From contig MZZL01000405.1 in NCBI GenBank assembly GCA_002749535.1, positions 1,027,278 through 1,091,277 of the forward strand: a DNA stretch of 64,000 nucleotides. The letters run 5' to 3'. The DNA comes from Apophysomyces variabilis (taxonomy: Eukaryota > Mucoromycota > Mucoromycetes > Mucorales > Mucoraceae). The notes under the pieces were generated by a model, which ran no database searches, was not told the DNA's origin, and was given only the letters and a program-made list of their open reading frames with translations. Below are positions 1 to 13,953 of this stretch, piece after piece; the stretch's first letter is position 1; each line of letters starts with the position of its first letter. A program made the translations under genes and the position numbers.

Positions 1-84
1 TGGGTAGCAGACTTAGCAAAGGATCCGCACAACCCTGTCAGAGGATTAGTACCAGGCAACTATATGCAAGTTATGGAATCCTAA
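1..84 (+). CDS. C-terminus of an SH3-domain protein (partial, 5' end off window)
   Basis: Frame 1 from the first base reads 27 codons and then TAA at 82-84. The peptide has the last strands of an SH3 fold: an opening W, then RGLVPGNYMQVME, which matches the family signature G-L-[VIF]-P-x-N-Y-[VL]. SH3 domains bind proline-rich peptides in signalling and actin proteins. Only the C-terminal end is in the window, so the parent protein cannot be named. The domain ends three residues before the stop, so it is C-terminal in this protein. Confidence 0.7.
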   Translation, partial: WVADLAKDPHNPVRGLVPGNYMQVMES

Positions 85-561
85 GCATTCATCCCTTAGT
101 ATCAACCTTTTCTTTCTGTCCTTTTCCGTTTCATTGTTATCATCACACTTATTGCATTTTTTACTCTTCGAGACGTAACTTCTTATTCTTATTTTTTTTC
201 TTAACCGAGTTTCACTGTATTTTATGATGATAGTAACCCAAGTTAGTCGTAACCCAAAAAATATTTTTGTTATTTCTTTCTCTTTTTTATTTAACATTCT
301 CTTACTAAAAATAACATTAACTAGTGTCTCTCATCCAAGGCGTCGTCATAAAATTTATCCCGAACAGTAATGAGGTAATGAAGGCTTGCACCACATGAGA
401 AATGAGAGGAAACGTGAAAAGAAATCAATATCTGTTACCACATTTTGCTTGATCTGTTACATAGTGTTCTTAAACGGGTCAGTTCTTGGTTGGCTGATTG
501 ACTTGCCGACCCATTAAGGAACACTAGGTGGGAAATGGGAGATTCTGCTAGTATATAGACG
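85..561. other. Intergenic, AT-rich; no gene seen
   Basis: This is the 3' flank of the SH3 gene and the 5' flank of the next ORF. Reading frames here are short and of simple composition. Positions 440-461 carry a 22-bp sequence that recurs with two mismatches at 1144-1165. Confidence 0.5.
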
Positions 562-1104
562 ATGAGTGAAGAAAAAAAACAGGATAGCGGATTGATCCCA
601 TCAAGTCTATTGCGCATTTATAAAGTTCGGGACTCCTTGTCTTGTGGCTCGGGGTTGGGAGCTGTTTGCCGAGCAGAAAGTAAATCTTCACACGGAAACT
701 CCCTCCAGATCCTTTGTCGCGCATTGGCCTCCAAGCCTGGAAAGGTGAATCTGAGCGTATCTATCCTAGAGCAAATATTGGTTCAGTTTGTAGAAAACTT
801 TGTGATGTATTCGATCGTACCGCCGAACGGTAGCCAGCACTATGTTGCATTCAGAAAGGTTTTTGATAGTAGACAACAGTATGAAGCCCATTATAAGCAG
901 TACATTCCTCTGCTTAGCTGGACGTCAAGTCGGCGGTGGTCAAAGAATCTAGACTTCATTGAAGATGTCTTAGTGACTAGTGTTGCCACTCCGGTCGTCT
1001 TTATGGGAGAGACAGTGATATGTTTAACAGAAGGTGATATATTGTATGATCTGGGTACGATAGCACAATATCACTTCTGTTTCTATTTGGAACGAATAAA
1101 GTGA
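562..1104 (+). CDS. Hypothetical protein, 180 aa, no recognised family
   Basis: A single open frame from ATG 562 to TGA, with more balanced base use than its AT-rich flanks. I do not recognise the protein. It begins MSEEKKQD, has no clear signal peptide, and has a mixed alpha/beta-looking composition with aromatic-rich stretches (HYVAFRKVF, HYKQYIPLL). No intron boundary is needed to keep it open. It could be a lineage-specific gene, one exon of a larger gene, or a gene remnant. A 22-bp near-identical direct repeat flanks it at 440-461 and 1144-1165. Confidence 0.35.
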   Translation: MSEEKKQDSGLIPSSLLRIYKVRDSLSCGSGLGAVCRAESKSSHGNSLQILCRALASKPGKVNLSVSILEQILVQFVENFVMYSIVPPNGSQHYVAFRKVFDSRQQYEAHYKQYIPLLSWTSSRRWSKNLDFIEDVLVTSVATPVVFMGETVICLTEGDILYDLGTIAQYHFCFYLERIK

Positions 1105-1919
1105 CGGAGGATCGCGTCATGTGGCGAATGGAAAGCCTGTCAAACATTTTGTTCGATCTGTTACAGTCCTCACGAAAATAGCTGTTGAGTTTATTGCACT
1201 TTCTTGCTCTTCGTCTCTCTCTCACATACACCCTAGAAAGCACACACTAAGTTATATTGTTTTATGAGTAATTCTATCCTTCATTTTCATAATCTGGATG
1301 AAGCTCATTTTTCTGAACTGATCTTTTTGTGGGAAAAGCAAAAATTTCTTTTGTACACTCGTGTACTTTCATATCTTGGGTAAACACACGTGCAAAGAAA
1401 AAACCAAAATTAAAGTTAAACATCGGTATGCCAAGCAAAAGCAGAATCCACTTTTCGGGATCCTGTTCTTTATCCATTTATGGTGAATTTCAAGTTCGTT
1501 CATTTGGTCGGCCGATGAATTCACAAGGATGGAATATAGAAAAAAAGGGGAGTAGAGGTTCACTTTGTTATTGGAGAGAAAGAGATCGATCTCGGATGAT
1601 CAAGATCCGTGATAGGATGCTATACAAAGGGGAAACCCACGCTTGATTTTTTTTTGGTCTTCTGTGATGTACAAAGAGAGAGAGATAGGAAAAAGATAAG
1701 ATGTACCAACTCTAACAGTAAATATAAGGTGGGATTTCATATAGGCAATTTCGCATGATGGTAAGTGAGATTAGTGGAAAAGAAGTGTAGGACAAAATAA
1801 AGAGGCCGGTCGCCCTTCTAATATTCCGAATCTTCGTTCGTACGACGCCAGTAGATCAGAACCCAAATGAACATGCCTTATTACCCAATAAAGACGAAGG
1901 TCTATCTCTCCCGTAACGT
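1105..1919. other. Intergenic region upstream of the LysM gene
   Basis: No supported gene. A 105-codon frame at 1329-1646 (+) overlaps frames on the other strand and has no recognisable motif; I treat it as chance. The end of the stretch is the promoter of the LysM gene. Confidence 0.5.
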
Positions 1920-1929
1920 TATATATAAA
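1920..1929 (+). promoter_or_regulatory. TATA box of the LysM gene
   Basis: TATATATAAA lies 134 bp before the LysM start codon. It is followed by a C/T-rich leader without upstream ATG codons (about 1980-2060), typical of a strongly expressed fungal gene. The transcription start is inferred at roughly 1950-1960. Confidence 0.55.
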
Positions 1930-2062
1930 GCCCCACAGAACTTGACAGATTCCTAAAAAGAAACACACACAACTTTCTATTACCTTCCCTTGCACACCTC
2001 TTTTCCCCTTTCTCTTCTTTCCATACCCCCCTACCCATTCCTTTTAGTTTGTAAAATATATC

Positions 2063-2635
2063 ATGAAGTTCTCCCTTGTCGCCGCCACGCTTGCTATTGC
2101 CGCCGGTTCCGTCTCGGCCGTCCATCCTGTCCACTCTTGTACCGAAACCCACACGGCTTTGATCGGTGAGACCTGCCAGACGCTTGTCCAGAAATACAAT
2201 GTTGCCCAGGACGACCTCTACCGCTGGAACCATGGTCTCCAGAGCTTTGGTAACGACAAGTGCAACAACCTCAAGGTCGGTAAGGAATACTGTGTGAAGG
2301 CTCCCAAGACCAAGGCCAAGCGTTGCCTTGCCGAGAAGAAGAAGAACAAGAAGAAGCATCACGAGGAGAAGAAGGACAAGAAGCCTGCCAAGCAGGACAA
2401 GAAGCCCTCCGAGTCCAACCAAGGAAACGTCAAGTTGAACAAGGCCAACCACATTGTGCCCAACTGCAAGAAGTTCTACACTATCACCCCTGAGGACACC
2501 GGCTGTGAAGCCGTGGCCGCCAAGAACGGTATCAACGTTGAACAACTCTATGCATGGAACAAGGGTCTCCACCACAAGGGCGAGCACATCTGTGACAATC
2601 TCGACACTGGCAAGGCCTACTGTGTCGGTGTTTAA
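2063..2635 (+). CDS. Secreted protein with two LysM domains
   Basis: One exon of 190 codons. Residues 1-19 form a signal peptide (MKFSLVAATLAIAAGSVSA). LysM 1 spans about residues 25-77 and LysM 2 about 133-189. Both have the LysM pattern of a hydroxy-residue-rich first strand, a GETC or DTGC helix cap, a YNVxxDDLYRWN or NGINVEQLYAWN motif, and a closing C-x-N-L-x-[VT]-G-K-x-YC. Cysteines recur at matching places in both domains and probably pair. A Lys/Glu-rich, low-complexity linker (about 80-125) separates them. LysM domains bind N-acetylglucosamine polymers such as chitin, so the protein probably acts at or outside the cell wall. An effector role is possible but not shown. Codon use is strongly biased to C-ending codons, suggesting high expression. 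Confidence 0.9.
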   Translation: MKFSLVAATLAIAAGSVSAVHPVHSCTETHTALIGETCQTLVQKYNVAQDDLYRWNHGLQSFGNDKCNNLKVGKEYCVKAPKTKAKRCLAEKKKNKKKHHEEKKDKKPAKQDKKPSESNQGNVKLNKANHIVPNCKKFYTITPEDTGCEAVAAKNGINVEQLYAWNKGLHHKGEHICDNLDTGKAYCVGV

Positions 2636-2677
2636 TCCAGTGATAAATTAGTCTATAATTTATGGTCTTTTGGTCTC

Positions 2678-2683
2678 AATAAA
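2678..2683 (+). terminator. Polyadenylation signal of the LysM gene
   Basis: AATAAA 42 bp after the stop codon and 4 bp before the start of the long genomic poly(A) tract. Confidence 0.6.
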
Positions 2684-2684
2684 A

Positions 2685-5125
<2,441 letters not shown>

Positions 5126-5740
5126 GTTATGCAAGATGAAAAGGGGAAAAGGGAAAAAGGGAGAACGTAAGGTTTAGAAAAAAGAACCCTAAAAAAAAGA
5201 GAGGCTTACCCTATATTAGACTTTTTTAAACAGCGACACACTTGCAAATGGGGCGATAAAAAGGGGAACATACAGTCAATATACATCTTCATGTTCTGCT
5301 GTATGGCAAGTACACGTAAGGAAAGAGTGTCTGTCATTATGCTTCATTGACTTGAGGGAGAAACCCTAGCCTTCCCTCACTTTCTGTTTGCAAGTGGTTC
5401 TATACAAAGAACAATAGCGGCGATTTAAAATTGTGTGTATTTTTATACACTGTATGATCGGGCTATGAAGTTTACAAGTTCATGCCTATCAGTTTCATGG
5501 GGAACCATTACTCTAAAACGACATCGCTTATTTTTCACTCCAGTTCCCCTCTCAACAGATCAACAAGCTCTACATCAATAAAATACCGATTTTTTTAATG
5601 TATTTTTTGCGAATAGTAGTCTAACCATTCATGAAACGGTCAAATTTATCTTTAGTTATAATAGTTCAAATAAATAAAGTATTTGTTCACTAGAACATAG
5701 TACGAAAAGACACGTACTTCATACATATTGCAACCTTTGT
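5126..5740. other. Intergenic region: GAL10 promoter and MIP1 3' flank
   Basis: No gene seen. Both neighbours are on the minus strand, so this holds the MIP1 terminator and GAL10 promoter. A-rich runs lie just upstream of the GAL10 start. Confidence 0.5.
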
Positions 5741-8700
5741 CTAATAATTATGTACAGATGAATTATCGTATTTACAAGTTGTGTCTGCGTAGAAGTTAGT
5801 GAAGTTGAGGTTTGCCGATCTTGATACTTTCTGTGAAAGTTTTCCACTTCGATTTTGCTTTTCAGATAAGCGCTTATATGTCGATGAAGTCTGCTGTGCC
5901 GCTAGTTTTCGCAGATTGCGGCAATTCAGGTCTTCTTGTAAACGCTTGAACTCGCCACCTTGTCCGGCAGAGTTTTCTAATTCATACTTCTCAAGAGCAA
6001 CAGCGTCCATTTCCATAATTTCCCCGCTCATGTGATCAGCAGCTTCTGCGTCCATCATCTTCCCGTGGTCCACGATTTCATCTATCTCTTCGATCTCCTG
6101 CTCGTCCGACTTTTTAACCTTCTTTTCCGTCTTCTTTCCTCCACTCAGCAGATGTCGGAGCTCTGATCGATAGTCTTTATACATCTGAGCTTGTAAGAAA
6201 TCCAAACTGCAAGCCGTTTGTGTCCCCTGAATTTCTTCCATCTGCTCCACTAATCTCTTCACTATCGCATCATTGATTTTGCTTGCTGGCGTAGATACTT
6301 CATCTCCTAGTAAGCACTGGTTCTCACCGTCAAGACCAGTCTCGTTTTCAAGCAGATCGATCGTCTCGTGGATTGTGCAACTGATACCTTCTTCTATTTT
6401 TTCTTCGTGGGAGGGTGTGGTGCAAGCCATAGTAGGCTCTTTGCGTAATACATGGTCAATATCAACTGCTGAGAAGAAGCCGACAGACTAAAAGACAACC
6501 ATTGAACATAAAGGTTTTCCTATTTATCTGTGCTCCTACCTGTGGCAAATCTTGGATACCTAGCTTATAGCTAAACATAGCTCGCGTCCAAATATTGGCA
6601 ACTTGAAGAGCCAATGCTGTTCGATGCTTGTCCTTATCAGTTGAAAGATAACGGACCTCGTCATGGACTGACAGCATAAACCGAGCATCGATATTGTAGC
6701 GCTCGATCAGATGCGACATGGACACAATTAACATGTGGAGATAATCAACGCCCGAACTCTGAACAACCCAGTTGATGCGCGATGTCAAAAACTGCTTTCC
6801 TGTATACTTTGGTTTCAGCGCAGCGGTAACAGCGCAACCAAGGACAGGCGTCCTTGGGTCTTTAGACAGCGCGATGCTTTCCAGAGCGTTAAACATGTAA
6901 CTTTCTGAACCGCCATGCCAGAAGGAACGCTTGAACGGATTGCGCGCAGAGCGTTCTTTTTCACCCTTCGTATTAGAATAAAGATCAGCTGCTCGTATTT
7001 TTGCCGTTTCCAGGTCCAACTCTTGATTGTACTGCATCAGCAAAGATGTGGCGAATTTTACCCCAGCACCGTAGATACGCCCATAGTTAAACACCTTTGC
7101 CTTATCACGGCTGATTCCTAAGATATTGGCCGTTTTTGAGTGCAGATCCGTTCCTTCTGCTTTCGTTCCCTGAAGCGTCATCCATCCTAAAGCTGTAGCA
7201 CCATGAAAACCGAACTGGGCGTCACCAATAACACTAGAAATCCATAGTTCTTCAGAATCAACATCTGCACCGACAATCTTATATCCTTCAGGAGCCTGAA
7301 CCATCGATTTCAGTTCGGATCCTATACGATTCTTTTTGGCGTTGCTAGCAGTTAACCAGGTCTTTTCCACTGCACGTCGTGTTACAGTGCCCATTGTCAC
7401 CATCTGCGGCAAAATAATTCCACTTTTTACTTGGGTTTTGCCATCAGATACCTGTCTAGCCGGTAGCTGCATGTCAACTAATGGATTTGTGTCCCATACC
7501 ACAAACTGTCCAAGAATTCGCTCACGAGAACTAATCCAGTATGCGGACGTAGCGTTTAACTCCAATGCTTCTTTTGCTGCATCGTATTCAGACGTCAGCA
7601 CTTTGTCTTCATAGTAGCTCATATAGTTCTTTGCAAGTGGATTCCCACAATTCGCCTGCTCGCCGCTTTTATGGGGTACTTTAAGATAAACGTAGTCCTC
7701 GTCTTCAGTGACGCATTTTTTCATCAATATTTCCGTTATGTTCTCGCGTGACACTTTGTAACACCATCCATGATCTGGAACATAGTGCAACGGATAGTCC
7801 TGCCATTTTAACCGCAATAATAATGGTGCTATTCTCGAGCGCGTTGTAATCTTCAATTTTCCGGCCTTCGTGTCGTACGCATCTTTATACCACTTCGGAG
7901 ATCCTTTCAGTTTTCGTTGCCTCGGATTGACCGTCCAGTCCATCTGGCTCAACCATGGATCGCTCTGCCATGCTTCAGGAATTTCGACCAATTCGCGGGC
8001 CTTATCGGCTAAATCTCGTAGCTTGACATCCAGCATATCATTTAGTTCTTTGTGTTTACCGACTGAGCGTTCCAGATACTGTTCCCATTTCTCGTTAACG
8101 GTGAGAAATGAATTTCCCATCTGCAACATCCCAGCAAATGATACTGGGTGGGGACAATTTTCTCTGAATTTTGGTAACACCACTTTATAGATTTTGTGAG
8201 TCATTGCGACATCATTTGCGCAGTATTGCATAAGCGTATCGAAATTCGCTTCAACGTCCTCTAATGTTCCGGATTCAAAGTGGGCCCGGACATCCTTGTT
8301 TGCGACAATGTTGCAGTGAAACTTTGCGACGTCCTTAAGGCTATTAAGTGAACTAACGTCAAAAAACTTCGCATCATCTTCATCCATTCGCTGCATTTGT
8401 TCGCTTGCAATTGATAGTGCCGGTAACATATTCTGGTTTTCAGGTTCGTCTTGCTCCAATTTGTCTTTCCTTCGTTTGACTTCCTGATTCCATGCTGGTC
8501 GCTGCTGGGAACACAAGCCTGCAACTGCAATGTGAAGGCTCATTGTGTCCAGAAAACGTATTTTAGAAGGAACCCTGCTGTATTCCTCTGCGATTCTCGC
8601 TCTATCGTATCCAACGTTATGACCAACGATCAAGCGCTCTTCGTCAGACTTCCCGAAGGAGATCAGGTGCGCGGGACCTTCCTTTCTATCAATTAAGTAT

Positions 8701-9407
8701 GGCGATGTCCACGAATACCATGCAGTTGGTGAGGCTGCAACAGCGATAGTTGGGTAATGACCTTCTTTGACCACAACTTCGACGTCGAAAACCAAGGTAT
8801 CTTCCTGTGGGTATTTAACTGCCTCTATCTTTCCATCAGGGCCGTACCGAGTCCAACCACTACGACGAATCCATTTGCTAGGCATTTCTGGTAAATCCAA
8901 GTTGGAAAAGTGCTCAGATCTGTCTAAATAACCACCACACTGTTCTAAGCCAATGCGCATAAAGTGTTCTTGAATATCACGCCCACACAAGGAAGGGAGC
9001 TTGAGATTTATTGGTGGTTGCTGCTCAGCTTTCTTTCCCCATATCTCTTGTATCTCAAGATGTTTTTGTGAATACTTTTCCCTTGTCAAAAGATCCTGCG
9101 ACTTTTCCTTTGTGGAATAGGCTTCAAACAGCTGATTATGCAACGCTGGTGTAAGAAGCTGCACATTAGCTGGATTCGTTTTCGCTAAACGCGTAAAGAC
9201 AAAGATAAACTTGGATATGAGGTCTTTTTTCTCTATTAAATGTAGCTTATTCTTACTCTCTCTATCCGTTTCCCTTCGTGCTGCAGTTATTTCATTCACC
9301 ACGGCCGGAGATTTTGAGTGAAGGTAACGCGGCCACAAGTGCTTCATCGCTGGTTTCACATTACCAGTGCGTAAACAAGCTGTCGATATGCGTGGTATTC
9401 TAATCAT
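5741..9407 (-). CDS. MIP1: Mitochondrial DNA polymerase gamma catalytic subunit
   Basis: Replicates and proofreads mitochondrial DNA (family A polymerase). Two exons (9407-6540 and 6487-5741) separated by a 52-bp intron encode 1204 aa. The basic, Ser/Arg-containing N-terminus fits a mitochondrial presequence. The 3'-5' exonuclease is marked by FDVEV (Asp208/Glu210), VGHNVGYDRARI and YCANDVAMTHK. The polymerase is marked by motif A VGADVDSEELWI (Asp715), motif B RDKAKVFNYGRIYGAG and motif C SVHDEVRYL (Asp916). The intron falls in IQDLPQ/SVGFFSAVDID, a conserved fungal Mip1 stretch, which confirms the junction. Exon 2 adds a charged C-terminal extension of about 230 aa, a feature also known from yeast Mip1. 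All catalytic residues are present and there is no disruption. Confidence 0.96.
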
Positions 9408-10490
9408 GTCAGATTAGGCATGCTAATATAAAGAGAGAAAATGAAGTGTTTATGCTCGGATCGCGGGTCTGAGCCAAAAAAAAAAAGGGAAAATTTCGAC
9501 AAGATAACCCTGTCACGTTTTTGTCCCACTCATGCACCGCAATTTGTCCTATGCAGACAAGATACTTGTTTCGAATAGCACTTGGAAGTGACGTTTTTCT
9601 TGACTCCACTGTACCAGCAGCGAGGTTCATCTTCTCTGAATACATAGGATATTTATTTTCCGGTCAAACATCGATAGGTTTAGCACTCGGAATGGAGTTA
9701 GGCTGGCCTCAATTGGGTGCGCCTAAACTGGGTCGGGGTAACATCCTGGTATGGCTTAAATTCAAGCCGTACGTCGAGATATTTGCGGGTTAAAACAACA
9801 CTGGAAATATGGAGTGAAGGTATACTTGAGAAATTACGCTGTAAGCAAGGTAGCTGAAAAGTTAGTTGGATGCATTACCTCGTTGAAAAGTGCTCTCTGT
9901 CGTTGAAAAAAGATAAGACAAAACCATTGACGTAGGCAGCAATGAAAGCAACAGTAAGCGTGAAACACGGAAACGCTTACATCTTTCCTAGACTTTACGA
10001 CCATAAAGCTAAACTGACAGGATAAAACCGATGTTAATATGGGATTCACAGTGCGTTCCTCCATTGTTCTTCTTCCTCACAGGGTAATTAGCTACTTTTT
10101 CTGATGATAGCAACAACGGATGTCGTCTATTCTTGCTCAGGATAGCAACAGTGACAATAAGTATGCTGATGATATCAGTCACAAACACCTATATTGTAAT
10201 AATCCTCCCTCCCTGTTAAACATTAATGACTTCCGTTTCCTAAGAAGAAGCGCTTGCATCTTCGGGCAAGATGAACTGATCATGCATGGTTATTGGCTTT
10301 AAACAGGGAAACTAGCATATCGTTTAATAGTTACAATGCAGTTTCTACAAATTACCTACAGTAAAAGGTGTGCAAGTTGGTATAAGACAAATTAAACATC
10401 CATGTACATGAACTAAATGATCTGTGGGAAGACGGCGCAGATAAACAAAATTTACAAAGGCAATACTAAAGCACTTCTTCCCTTTTCCCT
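9408..10490. other. Intergenic region between MIP1 and the SUMO ligase gene
   Basis: No supported gene. It contains the MIP1 promoter and the 3' flank of the SUMO ligase gene. Short frames (for example 9521-9793 + and 9834-10064 -) show no motif. I see no tRNA. Confidence 0.45.
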
Positions 10491-13400
10491 TCAGTTTCCG
10501 TCTGGGTTAAAGGGAGTCTTGGCACTTCCATTCGGGACTGATGCAGCTGATATATCATAACCAGTAGCATCAAGCTTGTTAGCTGGAAATCGGGGTATTG
10601 CGAACAAACTCGACATTAACAAGTTACTATTGTCAAAGTACTGTGTTTCTCCGTTCCGTCGTTTGGTGCTCGGCGTAGTTGGACTCTTCTCTACACTACT
10701 GGTGTCCGAGCGTACTGCACCTGAAGAGGCTCGCCGCTTCCGATTTGAAAGTTGCGCATCATCAAATTCTTCATCTTCGTCGTCACTTAACAAACTGATC
10801 ACATTTGTATCATTGGGCAACTGCGGGGACGCATTGATTTGGGTTAGATGGCGTTCTTCAGACTTGAGAAGTGTTTTTGCTTCAGTATCGCCATCCTCGT
10901 CATCTGGACCGTCATCAACATCAGGTATTTCGCATTTTGTAACCTTCCAGTTATCGCACGATCCGGTGAATTCTACTTCGTTTGCATTTTTCGGTACTCT
11001 GACTAAAAGATCTTCGAAAAACAGGTCGCGACATAATTTGTTAGGAGGAGTGCATTCGTTACAGTGTGGACATTTCCAACCAATATTGTCTTGATTGATA
11101 ACAAGGTATGATTCTAGGTCAAAACACTACAATATTACTTAGTCATGTGTTAAACTCCTCAAGCGATACCTACATCAGGATGTTTGCAACTTTCTCCTCG
11201 CACTGGTTGCTGAATTCGCAATAGGGAGATCGGGCACTTTAGACTCATACGAAAGTGCTGTTGATGTATCTCTATTTCATCGTCATCTTTGCTGATTTCG
11301 GATTTTTGCCCTATCCGGAGTTTTCCTAAACGCTTGTTGATAAGGTTTTGTACAACCTCTATGCTTAAGGTTCTCGACATGACAGTCTTTTTAATAATGT
11401 CTTCCGTTTCCCGTAGTTCGATCTGCACACAGAAGTAGTATGACTGATAACAAATCGAATGAGTAGAGCTAGTTACAATTGATCCTGATATTCTTACGCA
11501 AGCACAATCATATTGGTGTATCAGAAGCTCGTTACTGCCTTGTATTAAATAAGGACCCAAATTCAATGGTCTATCTTTGCCGATATAGCTCACAGTAGCT
11601 GGTCTTCCGGGAACTTCCGTCTGCGACTTTATCCTCTGTAGACCTTACTTAGTCATGGTCCGCAAAAAGAAATTGCATTTCTCACCTTTGATATTTTTGG
11701 TCGTTTGCCATTGATCTCAATAGCAATTGTTTCCGGCCATTCACATTTAGTTGAACTTTGACCAACTCTCCATGCCGTTAGAACATACAGAATCGGTAAT
11801 GAACTGGCATCCATCGCAATTTTGATGGAATCGTCCTTTGCGACCCTTCGAAATACATCGGGACCGATGAAGAAAGGAGTTCGCGTGTGCATCTTTTTGT
11901 GCTGAAGACGGAATGGTTTCAACGCATAATCCACTTTCCGCTTGTAAGACAAATTGTATCGTGAAAGTGAAACTAATGAGCTATCCGCTTGTGCTTTTTC
12001 TGTCTGCGAACCTCCTGTCGCAATGGCACCCTGTTCTCGGGAAGGAATAAAGGTAGTACTGTTTGTATTCTGGGAAGCGTTGGTGGGAACATTACTTTGT
12101 TGAGATGATGTAGAGACCGATGGGATACCGGAATTTTGAGAACTATATGCTTGTGCGCGGTGATGTGGATTTCCAATGTGCGAAACTGGGGTAGAGTAGT
12201 TGATAACAGGCTGTGGCTGGGAGGTGGGCGCGCAATAATTTGGAACAGGAATGGATGCACTGGTCTGCGTAGACTGGGCTTGATGAGCATTAGACGGAAC
12301 ATTCTGTTGCATAGACGTTGTTATTGAAGCTGGTTTGCCAAAACTATCGGACATCATTTCGTTCCGCCACTGTACAACTTGCGCTACAATATAACCATCT
12401 TAGTTACAATTTCCATAACATCGAACATTTTACCTTGTGCATTCTCAGACAGGTTCTTGCGAAAGCTATATATGGTGTTGATAATACGAAGGCCTGACCA
12501 AGCTCCATATTCGGCGGCTTTTTCATGAACAGCCTATGGTGCAACGTTATGAATTTGTCCTACCCTCCGATGCTCTTACCGTTGCACAACGCATTAGCGC
12601 ACTTTCATTGTATTTATTATATGCGCGTTGATCTTGAAGCCATACTAAAAATTCATCACAGGCTGGCCCATATGTGACAAAATCCCGTATTTCCTTCTCC
12701 ATTTCACTAAGCCTTAGATTATTTCTTTCATATATCAGCACCTCGGAACTCTTGTTATCGTTATTCTGTGGCTGTGACGACGCTGGTCCAGGCATAATAG
12801 GAGTAGAAGCACCAGCTGCTGAAGAGGGCAAAGAAGGGAAAACGGTTTCAATATATTGATTTATAGCAGATGTTGGTTTGTTTCGATCAGACAGAAGTTT
12901 GGACGGTTGAGCTACGGCGAATGAAGACTGCGCTGGAGAGATGATAGGTGCCTTAGAAGGTGCAAACGGTTGTGGTATGTTTTGACAATGGAAACCCATA
13001 TAATAATCGAACGTTGCTGGATTGACGGTTGATTGTTGTGAATAAAAAGGAAAGCGGGGTTCTGGAGTATGTACATTCGGTATTTGGGTTGACTGTGAGT
13101 GTAAATGCTGAGTATCTGAGCTACTTGTGAAGGACGTATTATCCATATACAAGGCACTGTTCGGCATCATAAAGCCTAGGTTAAACAGCTCCTTAATAAT
13201 CGGGATTTGGGCGGTGCAATGAATAATTACCACTTGTTGCATGTTGCTGTGTCAGATCACTAGTAGTGCAAATCTGAGATGCCGATAAGTTCTGATTTGC
13301 TACTAGTTGTTGGGCAAGATTTAACACCTCTGGCGTAATTGTCGCGGCGCTTGGTGCATTTGCTGTAAAACGTGAAGACGTTTGAGTTCTTCTTGACTCT

Positions 13401-13514
13401 TCCGAAGTCTGTTGAACATTTTGGTATGATGCTAAAAGAGTGCAAGCTATGGTTAGATCACATAGTTCCTTACTCGTATCAAACCGTACCAATGAATTGC
13501 TGCAACTCATTCAT
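10491..13514 (-). CDS. SP-RING E3 SUMO ligase with ZMIZ-like N-terminal region
   Basis: Transfers SUMO from Ubc9 to substrates, usually in the nucleus. Eight exons (13514-13490, 13431-13231, 13175-12580, 12533-12434, 12383-11686, 11635-11498, 11422-11174, 11126-10491) join in phase to 880 aa. Residues about 236-322 (W-L-x-D-Q-R-A-Y, then ESALMRC, then VVQWRNEM) resemble the conserved N-terminal region of animal ZMIZ/Zimp proteins as I recall it. About 430-600 is PINIT-like. The SP-RING (about 650-705) reads LKCPIS, CKHPD/CFDLESYLVINQ and WKCPHCN, with the zinc ligands present and an intron in the middle. The acidic tail VISLLSDDEDEE is a candidate SUMO-interacting motif. No N-terminal SAP domain is seen. 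The first 25-bp exon and start are the least certain part. Confidence 0.85.
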
Positions 13515-13850
13515 ATCGGTGAAAGGGTTCCTTTCCGCCGGCTTTCATTATCTACCAAAACGCACAACAGATTTTCTACAGTCTGCTATTGTGACTGCTA
13601 ATATTACGGCCACGGCAGACATTAGGTGCACTCCTCAATGACTAATACCATAGTATTATCTACGCGATTGTCCAAGCTAGTGAATTTGCGTTTTTCTTCT
13701 ATAGTAAACTTTAAAACGCAATATTTGATTTCTCCTCATCAGCATAGTAGAGTAGAAAAAATAGCAATTATCTTAGCTATGATAGCAAAGATGCTACCTA
13801 CTGATATTACAGTTTATCGAATACTATTTTACGCCACTCTAAGTACCGAA
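13515..13850. other. Region between SUMO ligase start and DIRS element
   Basis: No gene seen. It should hold the SUMO ligase promoter. The exact left end of the DIRS element is not defined by a visible target duplication, so part of this may be DIRS sequence. Confidence 0.4.
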
Positions 13851-13880
13851 GTTGACTCCACTCGGACATCGGATGTGGTA
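13851..13880 (+). repeat. DIRS terminal direct repeat, copy 1
   Basis: Thirty bases identical to 14108-14137, starting GTTGACTCCACTCGGACATC. Copy 1 lies outside the recombinase gene. Confidence 0.85.
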
Positions 13881-13953
13881 TAAACCCTTCGGGCCGCGCT
13901 ACTTTATTCGTAGTTTTAACTTTCAATAAAAATAAAAAATATTTCCTATCCTA

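Noticed and set aside
1919..2587. 222-codon minus-strand frame opposite the LysM gene
   Set aside because: It is antisense to a clear, biased-codon gene; its Leu/Val-rich sequence is the mirror of Lys/Asn codons.
9521..9793. 90-codon plus-strand frame upstream of MIP1
   Set aside because: No motif, lies in the MIP1 promoter region, and composition is unlike neighbouring genes.
10102..10169. C/D-box snoRNA-like TGATGA ... CTGA
   Set aside because: The boxes are short words expected by chance, and I see no terminal stem or C'/D' pair.
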